This document shows, in pieces, positions 26,606 to 40,125 of a stretch of DNA of 64,000 nucleotides. The translations under genes and the position numbers were made by a program. Source of the DNA: Epiperipatus broadwayi (Eukaryota; Onychophora; Udeonychophora; Euonychophora; Peripatidae). Positions within the stretch are counted from its first letter, which is position 1, and each line of letters begins with the position of its first letter. The notes under the pieces were generated by a model that did no database searches, was not told the DNA's origin, and saw only the letters and a list, made by a program, of their open reading frames with translations. Where the stretch lies: NCBI GenBank assembly GCA_028023455.1, contig JAQFVV010012441.1, positions 7,241,125-7,305,124 of the forward strand, given 5' to 3'.

Positions 26606-27761
26606 TTTTGCCTAATATTGGCTATTTTGTTATAAAACAATCCCACCTTATTTGAAAAACGTATTTTAATCTTTTTATAAACAATCTAGATAAGTGTATT
26701 ATATCATGTGTATCTACGAGCTATATCCTTCTGTATATCAAAAAAAAATTTTTACTTTCTAAAATTATAACTGCTAGTATTGAAACAAAACTTAATTTAT
26801 ATATGTTTGCGAGGAAACGTAATTTCAAAATCTTTAAAAAGGAAAAAAAAAATTTACACGATTACAATTATTCAATATAAAGAAACGAAATGCAGAGAAA
26901 GTGAAAAAAATATTTGCTAACACCATACGTTGACACGTGTTAATTTGAACTTATCAAAACTTTTTTTGATCTTCGAAAAACTTTCTATTAATGGAAAAAT
27001 GTTATCTCTTAGATCTTCACAAAAATTTATACAAACGGAAAAAAATTTTTTATTATCTATTTGTAATTTTTACTAAAATATTAACACTATCGTATATATG
27101 TTATATTTCGAAAAACATTATTATTTCAAAACTTCTCATATTTGAGCAATACTAAAAATAATCTAAAGTACGAAAGCTAATTTAAGGGAGGGCGAGTGGG
27201 TATATATTTGACACTTCTGCCTCATCGAAGCTATCTACTTTATATGAAAACAAATATGGTGAACTGGCCATGACAAATCTATTCATTAGGCAAAAAAAAT
27301 TGGTTTAATTCTGAAATCTAATTTTATAATCACACAAAAAAAAATAACTAATGGAGTGTTAACTTTTTAAATATAAACTATTCATTACATATATATACTA
27401 AACTCGGAAAAAAATTTTTTTTACTTTGTGACACATTTAACTTGTTAATTAATTTAAAAAAATGACATTTGGCTCACATTAGGAAACAAACTTGGAAAAA
27501 TTATACATATATTATTTTTATATAAATATATTCAACTAAAACTAACTTCTCAGGGTACTAATTTTTTTTTTAAAAAATGACATTCGTCCATGGAGACAAA
27601 CTCGAAGCAAAAAAATTTTACGTCTAACTAACAATTACTCGTGTTATTTAAAAAAAAAATCACCATATATATGAGCCAGAATATGGAGAAAAAAATTCTA
27701 TACGTCTACCTATATTTTCAAATACCCTATTCCTATTCTTCCAATAAAAAAAATGAAATTC
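26606..27761 (-). other. 5' leader of the LTR element
   Basis: AT-rich untranslated leader of about 1.15 kb between primer site and ORF start. It has short A-tracts and no readable protein. A GCCAGAATATGGAGAAAAAA segment near 27673 repeats the sequence beside the primer site (about 27775). Confidence 0.6.
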
Positions 27762-27778
27762 GCCCCAGTTGGGCGCCA
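27762..27778 (-). promoter_or_regulatory. Primer-binding site, tRNA-Lys type
   Basis: On the minus strand TGGCGCCCAACTGGGGC matches the 18-base complement of the tRNA-Lys(1,2) 3' end except for one missing base. It lies 23 bp from the LTR boundary, further than usual, with an A/T-rich spacer between. Confidence 0.8.
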
Positions 27779-27801
27779 GAATATGAAGAAAAAAAATTTA
27801 C

Positions 27802-29826
27802 TGTGACAGTCAGATAATGTATAAATTATTTTTCAACCGGCCAAGCTTAGCACAGTGGTAGAGACATGGACTGGAAACACATAAAGAGCTAAATAGTTAA
27901 ATGTGCAATAAAAGTACTAAGAAACATGTGTTTTGCGTGCCTGGATCATTGAAAAGTAAAATAAAGCATTATAATAAAATTAGTAAAAGTCAAGCTTGTT
28001 AGTTAAATAATAGATCTTTAATTAATGACTTTAAAATAGGAATAATGATTTAATGGCCTCCGCTATTCCCCTAAATTAATGAAACAAACTAATTAGACAA
28101 TAACAACAGATTAATAGGTTTGCGGTCTAACTCTTTTCTTCCCAATTTTATTAAAAATTGTCAACTCGATCTTCTCGATAAAGTACGATAAAAAAAGAAT
28201 CTTTCGCAAAGCATTTCTAATTGCTTTGCACTAAAAACAGTGTTTAAAAATTATTTAAAACGTATATAGTTAAATCAGATATACGTAAAGCTAATGGTGG
28301 ACAAAAGAGGCATTATCAAAGAGATCAAGTTGGCACACAAAAGAAACTGACTCGTATTTAATTAACAAACATGAATAAAACTGGAAAGAGATTTTAAATG
28401 AACAAAAATTAACTATTAAACTTAACCGCAATGGAATATTAAATATTTACACAGGTTAGTAAGGAAGAATAGCAAAGGGAAAAAGGTTAAATGTAGATAG
28501 ATGATCACACAATATATATAATTAAGACTCGTCTAATAAAAAATGGTTACATAACAAATACATATAATTCAATGAAGCAATTAAATAAAAAAATATGAAC
28601 AAAAGGTAGCATAAGAAATAGTTCAATAGAGGAGATACGATTACCGTCCTTTTTCCTTGGTCATGTTCCCTACAGTGTTCGTGGCTTGATCCGACCGTCG
28701 ATAGGTATTTGTCCGGACAATGAAAATATGTAGTATGGTTTCACAAAAAGTTCTCCAGACACGGCACAGAGTTCAGATGACTATTGAGTGGATACTATGG
28801 CATTTTGGATGGTATTCAGGAACCTCGGCGATAGGCAAAGCTATTTATTTGCCTAGCCGAGCATATTCATTTCCTTCAAAATACTATGGCTTTTAACTGG
28901 AGCATGTTCAAACTTCTCCATTATTTGAAAACGACAGCTGTATAACTTTTTTGGAGCACACGCTAAATGTGAAGCAAATCGGAGAGAGTTCTCCAAAAAG
29001 AAATATGAATGCACTCTCAAGAAAACTTGGAATAACCAGCAAGAAAACTCTGAATGAATCCTTCAAAAGCAAAATCTGAATCAACGGAATCCTTCACAAG
29101 GAAAATTTGAATACTGAATCCTTCCAAAGGAAAAATCTGAATAATCTGAATCCTTCAAAAAGAAAAATCTGAATCCTTCAAAAAGAAAAATCTGAATAAT
29201 CTAGTCTTTTGTTCTCACTTCTATTTATACCCTCTCTGTCAGCTACCTTCTATTGTTTGTATGATCTGAGATCTTGATAAGCCTCCCCATGCTCCTTTGT
29301 TTCAAAATAACATTTTCTAAAAATAACTTTTACTTTTTTACTCTAGATTTCTTTCTTTAAAGTTTGAATTCTATTAATTAAAAAGAAAGAAAGAGAAGGC
29401 CATCTTTAATTTGACTTGAATGGGCTCACTAATCAAAACTATACATTCTTTTAGAAAATGTTGGTGGGCTTATCTCAAAATCAAATCATACTAAATATTT
29501 TAACAAAATTTTAACAACAATATATTATTATTTTTTTATAGTAGAATAAGCATTTTATTTCAGCAGAATTTTGCATTAACTCATATATATATTCGCTAGA
29601 TGTATATATATGTTTGACTAATAGGTTAAGCAATTTTTATTAATAGAATGAAATTTATTTAAAACAAAATATTTAAATGTAATACACATTTAATAAGCAT
29701 AATTATTTTTAACTCTAATGCAAAACCCTGCTGATATTGAACTATAAACTTAATTCAGGTCTACAATACTAATTAAGTTTATAGAAAGATGTGAAGCATG
29801 GATTGGACTTCAGATCCATTGCTTCA
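27802..29826 (-). repeat. 5' LTR (right copy on the plus strand)
   Basis: Near-identical to the left LTR. For the minus-strand element this is the promoter-bearing LTR; TATAAATA lies at 29222-29229. Differences from the other copy include GCGGT/GTGGT near the left end, ACGGCG/ACAGTG, and a TTGACAG/TTGGTGG cluster. Confidence 0.93.
29222..29229 (-). promoter_or_regulatory. Putative LTR TATA box (5' LTR)
   Basis: Same motif and context as in the left LTR. Here it would drive transcription into the internal region. Confidence 0.55.
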
Positions 29827-29830
29827 ATAA

Positions 29831-32800
29831 TAATCTATGGTAATTATTTTAGACCTTTTTTATTTATTTACAAATTGAACCAATAAAAAAAAAATTGAAA
29901 TTAAAAAAGGTACAATTTAATGGGTCTATATATTTCTTTAAAAAGTCAACAATTTTGTAGCCTATATATTGCTACCATATTTTAAAAAATTACTAGAATT
30001 TTACGAAGACTTCAAGTCTTTCTACTTTTCTTATTACAAAGAACATTTTTAATTTTATTAAGCTGAACATATTCCTCAAATATGAATATTTTACTATAGA
30101 AAGTACCTAAATTCTCATATAGCTATTTAAAAATATGACTAATTTATTACATCTATTTCTTTAATATGTTATAATTATATTAAAAAATCATCCTGTACTA
30201 ATTTGATAGTATTTTTGTTGAACACACTATGGTAAATAAAATCAAAACTAGAAATTTGAATGATGTGGATTTGTTTGGAGAAAGTCTGGGAAAGATCATG
30301 AAAATAATATTATACTTATAACCATTATGATAGAGAAAAAGAGGGCATCCAAAAAAACAATTGGAAAAAAAATAGATAAATAACTTGGAGAAAGAAAAAT
30401 TATGGAAATATGGATTAATAAAGAATCATGGCAAGTGAAAATTGAAAATGGCAGAGCATTGTGAATGATGATGATGTCATTTTTGAAGGTCATATATTTG
30501 AAGGTCATTTATTACTTTCATTGTGTAAAAATGTATCTAATGCAGTTTTATTACTAATCATTCCAGAACTTCTCATCATCACATTTTAATCATAAACTCC
30601 ACATTGATTTTGTTATTTCACCATGTTATGAATTTCCAATGTTTTCGTTAATAAATTGACCAATTATATAATCATTATCAGACACCCAAATTCTTTATTT
30701 TTGCAAACCTGCAAGAAATTACACCTTATAAATATAATAAAATTGATAAATTTGACTTGTGAAATATCAGTGTTTAATAGGTATTAAGATTAATCATGAG
30801 TAGCAGTTGTTGATAGTTATATCAGTATTTTTAAAATAGGAAGTATTTTAATTTAGCCATCATTTTAGCAAAGCACACTAATATGAATATAAATCTATAC
30901 AGTCTTTGTCTAAAGTGAATAATTTTATCATCTGAGCTTTAACAATTAAAAAACAGATGAATTAATCTTTAAATGAATTAAGAGTTTATAACTACATTAA
31001 TAATGGTACTATAATCTCTAATCTAATAATTATTAGTAATCACAATAATATATTTATCTAATGGGAGTGATATCTCACTGTTCTGAGTGCAAGAAGTTTG
31101 ACATTTGTAAATTAAATTGTAACAACTTGTTATCATTATCTAGAAGAGCTTTTTTTTTAGTATAAATAAATCGAAGTATCTTACTGCAATTTTTATATTA
31201 AATCATTATTTTTAATAACTTGAAGCCAAACTTTGTTTCTTCTATTAATATATGGATTAAAATTTTCAAAAAAGGCAATATTGTTTTGAAACACCTAGAA
31301 ATTCCAGGAATAGACCACCCAACTTACATCACACCACAAATCCAATACCAGGTAGGCTCCATTGACTCAATAATTTAGTTTTCTAAAAACTTGTAAATGT
31401 CCATTCATTTACATTTCTTTCTATTGTAATATGAGATTCATTAGGATTATGTACATCAGTCTCAAACCATGGCATATTCTTAGCTATAAGAACTATCCAT
31501 CATTCAACTTTTAAGGAGTTTCCATCAAGTAAAATGTGCATCTTTTAAGAATCTATATTTAGAAAAAAATTACATCTTTGTTTGTTTCTACTGCTTTTGC
31601 TTTTTTGCCTTATTACCATTTCAATTACTGATGTTGCTACTTTTTCTATAACAAATCACCAGGAAATGAAATCTAAAAAACTCACCAGGAAATCTAATCT
31701 AAAAACCATTGTAAAGTAAATCATTTTAAAAGTATTTTTTATAGTTTATATACTTGAGTTAAGCAGTCAAGATTCTGATTAGGATTGCCAAATGTTATAT
31801 TATTTATAAATAAAATCTAATTCAATTACATCATAGAATTCTATTGCATAAAGGAGACAAATACATAAATATCTGAAGTTGTAATTGCTTTTTAATGTAA
31901 TTACATGGTTGCACACTCACACAGTACCACAAGATGGCTACTATTGATAAGGCACTGTTTATTAATTATTTAACATTTGTTTGTCTTACCTGTAGCCATA
32001 TTGACAGCCTAAATTTGAAACCAAAAATTATATTTTTAAACATAGAAAAAAAAAATTGAACATATCTTAATTTAACCTCTTATTATAAAATAATAGCCAC
32101 TCCCTACTGTAGTGTCATCTACATGTTTGAGAAGCATTCTCAGACCAGCTTTTCACTTTGGCCTTCATCATGGAAGATTGGTATTCAAAGATAGAAGTAA
32201 TCAGGTATGCTTCTCATATTTAATTCCTATTTTAATATTCAAGTCAAATAACTAAAATCTAAACCCCTCCAAAGTTTTGAACCCATTAGAATTTGTTTAA
32301 ACAGTTGTTTAAATCTGATTCCAGGTCAGTAATTATAAATTTTAGTACACTGTTTTTTACTAGTTGTATATATTTTCTCTTCTAGCAATGGGTGTTAATA
32401 AATCACTTAATTCTTTATCATACACAATGTATAATAAAATAAGAGCAGCACTTTACTTTAGTTCCATCTATAGCAGACTTAAGTAATCAGTGATTACCAG
32501 ATATTAAAGCATTTAAATCTTTATACCCAAAAGACTGAGTTTTTGGCTTTAAATATGAGGCTTAGAATTTAACTACTTATCTGTTATTTACAATTAGCAC
32601 ATGTTGCTATTTTAATATTCCATAATGTTATTTACAGTTTTTGGACATAGCATGTGCCATCTCTTGGTCAATTTTGGTCGCAATTTCTGCATTTTAGGCT
32701 TATTTTATAGAAAATTTAAAATTTTAGTTCTAAAGACGTCTGCATATGGCATTATATTTTGAAAAAAAAAATTTTTGTTTGCTGCCCAGTAGTGTCTCTT

Positions 32801-32840
32801 TTCTCTGATTGGATACCTGCCAACTCTGGAAATTGTACTG
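29831..32840. other. No gene seen; AT-rich intergenic DNA
   Basis: The 70-codon frame at 30296-30508 on the minus strand is low-complexity and hydrophobic without family resemblance. A minus-strand GATGAAGGCC motif followed by GTGAAAAGC near 32150-32175 is noted among the findings. Confidence 0.5.
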
Positions 32841-33200
32841 TAGGTGTTTTTAAATGACAAAGTCAGAAACTAAACCAAAATGCTCTACATTACTTTTCGA
32901 AGTATAAAGTTTGATTTGCAAAATTTTAAATTTTACAAAAAAAAATAAGCGTAGGAAAAGTGATCAGTTTTCAAGTCAAGTAGTTCATGCTAATGAATGT
33001 AATTTTCATAGTAGGTGTTTCTAAATGACAAATTCAGAAACCAAAACAAATTGTTCTACAGGTTTGTAATTGATTTTAAAACAAATATATTTATTGTAAT
33101 TTTTTACATTTATAAATAAGATTTTGCATTACTTTATCGAAATATAAAGTTTGATTCGAAAAATTTTACATTTTACAAGAAAAATAAGCATGGAAAAAGT
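32841..33200. repeat. Diverged direct repeat pair
   Basis: Segment 32841-32962 and segment 33012-33200 share TAGGTGTTT-TAAATGACAAA-TCAGAAAC, TCGAA-TATAAAGTTTGATT, and AATTTTA-ATTTTACAA. The second copy has about 60 bp extra in the middle. No terminal repeats or coding content are seen. Confidence 0.8.
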
Positions 33201-36200
33201 GAATTACATTGACAGCTACAGAACTAAATAAATGACACACAGATTGGTTGAAATATAATTCTTTTGTTTTACCACTGGCTATTTTTTAAACGCTTTGTTT
33301 TATATTTTTCTTCAGTTGTTAACATCATTTTTAATTTTTCATTACATTTAACGAATTTGAATCTAAAATTATTCAATTTTTAGAAGCTGAATTAAAAAAA
33401 CTCTGTGTATTTTAGATTAATATTTTAATAATAAAAACCAACTGGAAATGAAACTGACAAATAATATTGTTCTCAGATTTAAGTAGTGGACCAATACAAA
33501 AATTAGACAAAGATGAAATAAGTTGAAAAAAACAGCAAGAGGGTTAAATGTCTTTAACCCCACTTCATTATTCAATCTAGATGGTACTAGAATACAGAAC
33601 TACTCTTATTTGTCTTATATTGTAAATAAAAAAAGAATTAAATGATTTATTGTTATTATTAATCTCTTATTAACTTGTGTCTTAATATTTAAAGCAGTGG
33701 TGAGCTATGGAGTTCAATTTTAAAGCCCTAACATCGCAAATCTTCATTTAATAAGCATCACAAATAATCATTTGCTGTTGTTGCTACATTATACATATCT
33801 ATATTTTTATAAACATATCTTTATTTGTATACATTTATATAAAATTATACTACTTCATACCTGAAGTAAATTACAAGCTTTTTTTTTTCTACTAGATTGA
33901 CAAAATGCTAATATTTTTTTTTTATTTGAACATGTTCTAAATATTCGCAGTCTGAAAAATTAAAAAACAATGAAATAGCACATGTCATATGTCATTGCCA
34001 TGGCAACAAAATCATCGAATAGTATCAACAAATATATTTGAAATTTTAAAAAGTGAGATAAAATTGTTTTAATGTCGTATGAGTTTTTCATTAATTTTTA
34101 CAATTTAATAATAATTAAATAATTATAATAGTATTATTTTATAATTATTTTTTTAAACAACAACCAAGAAAATATTTAAAAAAGTAATGGACATATATAT
34201 AAACAATTTTAAAATTTATTTAAACTTTTCCAAATACAAACAAAACAATATTGTAAAAAGTTAAAATATTCAAGAATAATTTTAATTAACATTTTAAATA
34301 GACTTATCATTTTTTAATAATGTGTCCATATATCATACCTAAAGCTGTGTTCGAATCTAAGCAGAATTTTTTTTCAATAAACTAAAAACTTTTTTTAGAT
34401 ATACAGTTTATAGACAACCCAGCTAATTATTCATTATTGGTAAGTAAAGGAATATGAGTTAGAAGATGAAGCAAAGATTAATAACCACTCAAATCTTCAA
34501 TACCTAACAATTTGCACATCTGCTGAATACAACCTTTCCCCCCTCTTTCTTTATGAGAAGCTCCTGAAGAGATAAGTGTACTATGATACATTTTACCTAT
34601 AGTGCTAAACCTCTAATAAATATTAATCATTAATAACAATTAAAATATTTAGCCATCTAGGTTTTCATAAGTTATTTTATATTTGGGAGTGGGGGACATG
34701 ATATTAAGAGAGCATTGTGATTGTTGCAAAATTTACTCCATAATAAAACATCACAATATTAAATCTGCCTAAGTTAACGAATTTAGCTATAATTTTGTGT
34801 TATATGACTTTTATATAATTCTAGTTATTTGATGTTTTAAATCATTTTTGTTCATAGATGACAGACATAATTAAAAGAAAAATATCTAAATTGCATCAAC
34901 TTACTAATGATGGTAAAAATCCCTATTTTGAATGTACAACAATAAATCTACTTTCAAAGTTTTATGAGCTAAAAATGAAATTCCTATGAAGTTACAAATA
35001 AATGTCTTTTTATAAATTCAACAATTAATTTAATTTCCTAGAAATATCTGGAGTCTCACCAACAGATTCAAAAAAACCCATAATCATTGTATTCTTTTGC
35101 TTCATAAATGAAATTTATTAGCCACTGATATTTATAAATGTGGGCAAATATAAGCTATAAACTACATCATTAATGACTGTTGTATTTGTCAGTGCAATGG
35201 CGGAATAGAAGAACTTGATATAGCCAATAGTGAATCCACCTATTGGATGACATCTCTACAGGTTTTATTATGATACTTTCTTAACATGTAAATGGTCTAA
35301 ATCCATATGCTCAAATTTAAATACCAAAATAATAAATAATATTATAAGTAAGGAACAAACCCTCTGATTAAACACTTTAAGAATGTCCTTGTCCTCGCCT
35401 ATGAGCATCAACTTTAAAACATAAGTGTAGCTTATGTTTAGAGTTTATATATATATACAAGTTTATGTTCACCATGCTAAAATCAGGGTTTGAATCTATT
35501 ATGTACCTGAGTTATATATTATTAATTTGATTGGATAAACTTATTCAATCTATAACAAGAAAGGCATACAATTGCATTGTTAACCATCTGTGATATACTA
35601 TATAGTAATTCTGAATTTACTTTTAATAAATATTCTGTTATTTATATAGTTGAGTCTATGAATGTAATATCATAAAAAAAGAACATTACCTCTAGTCATG
35701 TGCTTTAAGAATCTCCTTAAAAAGAAGCCCCCCTCCTCTTTCTAAACATGATTTTTCAGTTTTAAAATATGCAATATTTGTTAATCTAAAGCATAAAATA
35801 TTTATGAAAATGCAATATATCTTATGTTCAGTATGAAGAATATGTTTTTAAAAGTATTTAAACTTATGTGGTATAAAATTAAAAAATATGTCTATGTTAT
35901 TCTAGTAAAGTTAAGAATAAAACTTTTTATTATCTCTATCTGATGTAATAATTTTATTGTTTTTTAAACACTTTCATTATTTTGTTTGCATGGGAAAGTA
36001 AATTTTAATAATAAATATACAAAAAAATAATTTTATTTTGTCACAAAGTAAGTCCATTTAAACTGAAAGATTATAAAGAATAGTTGAAATATCCATAATA
36101 AATGGATTGTTTTTGTTATTTACAATATTTATTTATTTGACTGGATAAAATTAAATATTAAAGTTTTTTTTTTTTTTTTTAAAGAAAATGAAGATTGGTG

Positions 36201-36349
36201 AATGTATGGAAATCAAATAAAATTGATGCTGTCATCTTAAATATTACGATGCTAAAATAAATTGTCTTTAAACCGTAACTGACTATCAATTGCTGAGACT
36301 GATTCATATACTTAATAATATTTTACCATTTAATCATCATATTTGAAAC
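33201..36349. other. No gene seen; AT-rich intergenic DNA
   Basis: No supported coding region, tRNA-like sequence or terminal repeat. Confidence 0.6.
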
Positions 36350-36363
36350 ATTTTAATTTTCAG

Positions 36364-36478
36364 TCAAACATTGGTTGTCAAATGATCAGCACAGCTGCCT
36401 TACAAGCAGTTGTTCCAGGTTAGTGAGTTCACTTCCCCGGTGATGATATGACACATGGAAAAAGAAAAGGAAAAAAAT
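36364..36478 (+). mobile_element. tRNA-derived SINE, copy 3
   Basis: An older member of the family at 13.3 and 19.0 kb. It keeps CTGCCTTACAAGCAGTTG, a decayed box B (GAGTTCACTTCCCC) and the 3' end GATGATATGACACATGG followed by an A/G-rich tail. Flanking 14-bp repeats ATTTTAATTTTC(A/G)G lie at 36350-36363 and 36479-36492 with one mismatch. Confidence 0.85.
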
Positions 36479-36492
36479 ATTTTAATTTTCGG

Positions 36493-39400
36493 ACATAAGT
36501 ATTTTACTATTTATGCGCTTATGCATGAATGCATACTAATAATTTTGATTGCATGAAAATGACTTTTACTGCTGTTGAAATACATAACATTTAGAAATAT
36601 AAATACTTCTTTGACACATTTTAATATGTTATTAGAACAAATTGCAAGCAGATTCCAATGAACCATTTGTAAATAAACTTGTAAATGGGTGTTTACCCTT
36701 TCATACATTAATGCTTGTCTGTTAGACGGAGATCCTAGTAACATATTAGGACATGATCATTACATGAATGTATGTATATAAAAAGTTGACACAGTTTATC
36801 TAATAAATGGCTAACTGTATATATTGCTTATAACACTTCTTTCGTATAGACTTCAATGCAACCAAATTTTCTTAAAACCTTTATTTTCCTTACAGTTTCA
36901 ACTGTCCAGCAGTCTTCATCAGAGCTCTAATCTTCTTGTCTGCTTTAATTAAATAGCTAACTGTAGAGAAAAAACCTCTTCAACAGTTTTCAAGGATAAG
37001 GTAGCACTCACTGGACTTTCCAATTGCTGAGGGTTTGAATGATTTTTAATAACATGTTTTGATCTCTATTTGAAGATAGCTAGATGACATTTTCTGATTT
37101 ATATGGTTTGGTTAGTTGAGATAGCTATAGATAAAATAACCAAAAAAAATTTTTAATAAAGTAATTTTACTTGGTCTGAATTTGAACTCCAACTCTACAT
37201 ATCTACATATTCATATATACATATAAATTATGTTTATATATATTTAAGGGTGTGTATATATAAACATTAACTATCAACAATTAAGACACTTATCTGTCCA
37301 CATATTATAATAATTTTGCAATCATGTAAATCTTTATAGAAATAAGATGTCTATATATAAAGAATAGTTATTTGACTATTTAACAGTTAGGATGGGTTTG
37401 TTTTCCAGTAAGCGGAGTTCTATTATTAAAAAGCTAATCCCTGGTTGAAATATTTATGGTGGGCTGTTCATTCAGATATAGATTCTTTATATATTACCAT
37501 TAATTTATATATACATGTGCGTATTCGTAATTTTAATATTGATAATATAAAAATGTTAAATATGTCAAAGAAAATTAAAGAAGCCATATTAATTAAAAAA
37601 ATCGATTCTAAATTAAACATTGATAATGGTTACATTAATTATTAATAATTTAAAATATTTTTGTGCATAAATAATTTATTTTTAGTCATTGTAGATATTA
37701 AATGATTAATAAGTGCATTTTATATTAGATGTATATTTAAAAAATATAATTATTAATTTTAACTATGTTGAAAAGTTAATTATTTTTGTTTGCTTTTTTT
37801 AAGATTCTATCCATTTTATTTTTAATAAAATAAATTACAATAACAACACACAAACATTTCAGAATAACACAACCACAAATTATAAATGACACATAGTTTA
37901 ATTATAAAATCTATTTAAAAGCATTATTAGAGATAAAATATTCAATGAAATTTAAATAAATTAAGTTTTATAAATACAAAATATAATTGAAAATAGGATT
38001 TGTAATTATTAAATATAATAGCGCCTTTTCGGGAGATAGAGGCTGCTACTTTTGACACCACAAAATAAAGTATGAAAGATGTGAAAAGAGACCAGATAAG
38101 TTCACTGTACAAAAAAAGGCATAGAGTTGTAAAAGAAATAATGTAGAGCATATGAAAATAACAAAAATATAATTATTGAAGAATATAACTGTCATAGATT
38201 CATCTAAAGTTTGCCAACAATAATGGACTATATAACAAGTAAAATTCTTTCAAATTTAGATTCCAGAAACTGACTAATTAAATAGCAACAATAAACAAGT
38301 GATTTGTTATTTGAAGTTTTGGATATCAAGAAAAGGAGACTAAAATAAGACAAAATGTATTCTGCATATGTGATCTATAAAAAAATAGGATGTTGAAAAA
38401 GAATTTTAAAAATTATATGAAAAGTGAGAGACCTAAAATTGTAAAAATAATAGATAAAGAGATCTATTAATTTAAATCTTTATAACAAAAATTGAATTAT
38501 GAAGATAGTATATTGAAACTAACTGATCACTTTTATTAAAAAAATGTCAGCAAAAAAGTTTACATGAATGTGGACACAAATACTTTGTAATTGCAAATTG
38601 AAATAGGATATAAAGAAAAAAGTTGTTTTTACTGCATATAATACTTTCAAATGAAGATGATGTTTAATATGGATAATAAAGACATTGAGCATCACATGAC
38701 CTTCAGAGTAATTGATCATTGTTTTATTGTTTTATTTTAATACTGGGTAGTTTTTTTAAGAGCACAATTTTTATGAAATAGATATTTATAATCAAAAACA
38801 AGCTTTATCATATAGTAACTTTAAATGTGCCTTCCATATTAAGTTAAAGTTGAAATAGTCTAGGATTTTTTTTTTACATGTTTACTTATATGCTTCCAGG
38901 AATAGTTTCTTTACCTTAATCTAGAGTCACCCATTGTAAGCTTAAGTAATGAATAAATATCAGATGATATAGTGTCAAACTTGTAATAGATTACTCTTGA
39001 TTAAAAGTTAATTAATGAAAATTGAAATAAGAGTCAATCTAATCACAACAAATAAATTTATAATTTATTATTTTGATGAATACATCATTTTCATGATAGA
39101 TCTATCAATAATCTCTCCTTTAAGAAGAATCCTTTGTGTAAATTTCCAAAATACTGGTACACTAACTCATGTCATCTAAGTCATTTTTAGCTTAAACTCA
39201 GTTACAGAGAAGATAATTGCAGAACAAATATTTTTGAATGATCTTAGCTATATAGGAATTTTAATCACTAATATCCTACTCTGTTATTTAGCCAATTAAT
39301 TCCATTAGAAAAAAAATCTTACTCTCAAAGGTTATATGATAACTATAATTTTGTCTTCTGTGGTATATGTCCTGTTTGATGTTATAACCTATTAATCATA

Positions 39401-40125
39401 TAATATAATGGTAAAAGAAAGATAGCCTTCTTAAATAAATATTCAACTAGAGTAAATGCTTATTTTGTATTTCTTTATAAACAAACAATAAAAAAGAATG
39501 CACACATTTATTAGGTTTTCCAATTTCTGGATGATGAGAATTTAAGCAGTTTTCTACCCTTTGTTTTATTCTCTAGTTAAAAAGAATTACTCATTTACTA
39601 AATCAACCATGGGTATTATCAGTGGCTGACTATGTGAAGCCTCCTGAAAAATATTTTCCTTGGCCCAGTTTCAAATTCAGTATCATATGCATGGGAGTGC
39701 AGATACGATACCATATCTGATATATGATAAATGGATGAATACTATCCTTTTAAAAAAAATGTCTTCTGCCAGGTGCTATAGTATTAGACTGAGATTCAAA
39801 TCAAAGTGAAATTATATGTTTAGATTATGTGAAAAAATTATTACAATTTATGGGATTCATTTACCTATATTCAGTCTGTGTGAGATATTCAATTATGTAT
39901 TGATGAGCATCTAGAGATTTTTGGTTAGAAAGTATATGAACTTAAAAAAAAATTCCTCATTGACTTTTTTCATTGTTTTCTATAGAAAGATGCTTATAAG
40001 AATGTTGTTCTATGATAGTTATTTAAAGCTTCCATCACTGCAAAAGTCTTTTATGTATTAATTTCATTGTATTTATAGTTATTGTGAAATGATTGTTTGT
40101 TGAATTTTTTAGTTCAGTTATTCAT
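36493..40125. other. No gene seen; AT-rich intergenic DNA
   Basis: Short frames here show no protein family features. A minus-strand CTGATGA...GAAAC hairpin lies at 36896-36922. A box B-like GAGTTCAAATTC on the minus strand near 37180-37195 may be a decayed SINE end. Confidence 0.5.
36896..36922 (-). ncRNA. Hammerhead-like CTGATGA-hairpin-GAAA core (tentative)
   Basis: On the minus strand CTGATGA, one A, GACTG, a CTGGA loop, CAGTT and GAAAC follow one another. The conserved core boxes of a hammerhead ribozyme are CUGANGA and GAAA flanking stem II, and GACTG/CAGTT can pair with one wobble. Stems I and III and the cleavage site were not found, and an unpaired A precedes stem II. It may be a relic of a retroelement ribozyme or a chance match. 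Confidence 0.25.

Larger units (their letters stand above)
23554..29826 (-). mobile_element. Non-autonomous LTR retrotransposon (gypsy-derived), full length
   Basis: Complete insertion. It has two LTRs of 2017 and 2025 bp, an internal region of about 2.2 kb, and the 4-bp duplication ATAA at 23550-23553 and 29827-29830. LTR ends are TG...CA. A primer site beside the right LTR and the ORF direction both set the sense strand as minus. The single ORF lacks protease, RT and RNase H, so mobility would need enzymes from another gypsy element. By eye the LTRs differ at roughly 25-30 sites, mostly transitions, many at CpG/TpG, implying a relatively recent insertion. LTRs nearly as long as the whole interior are unusual; the architecture lies between TRIM and LARD elements. 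Confidence 0.9.
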
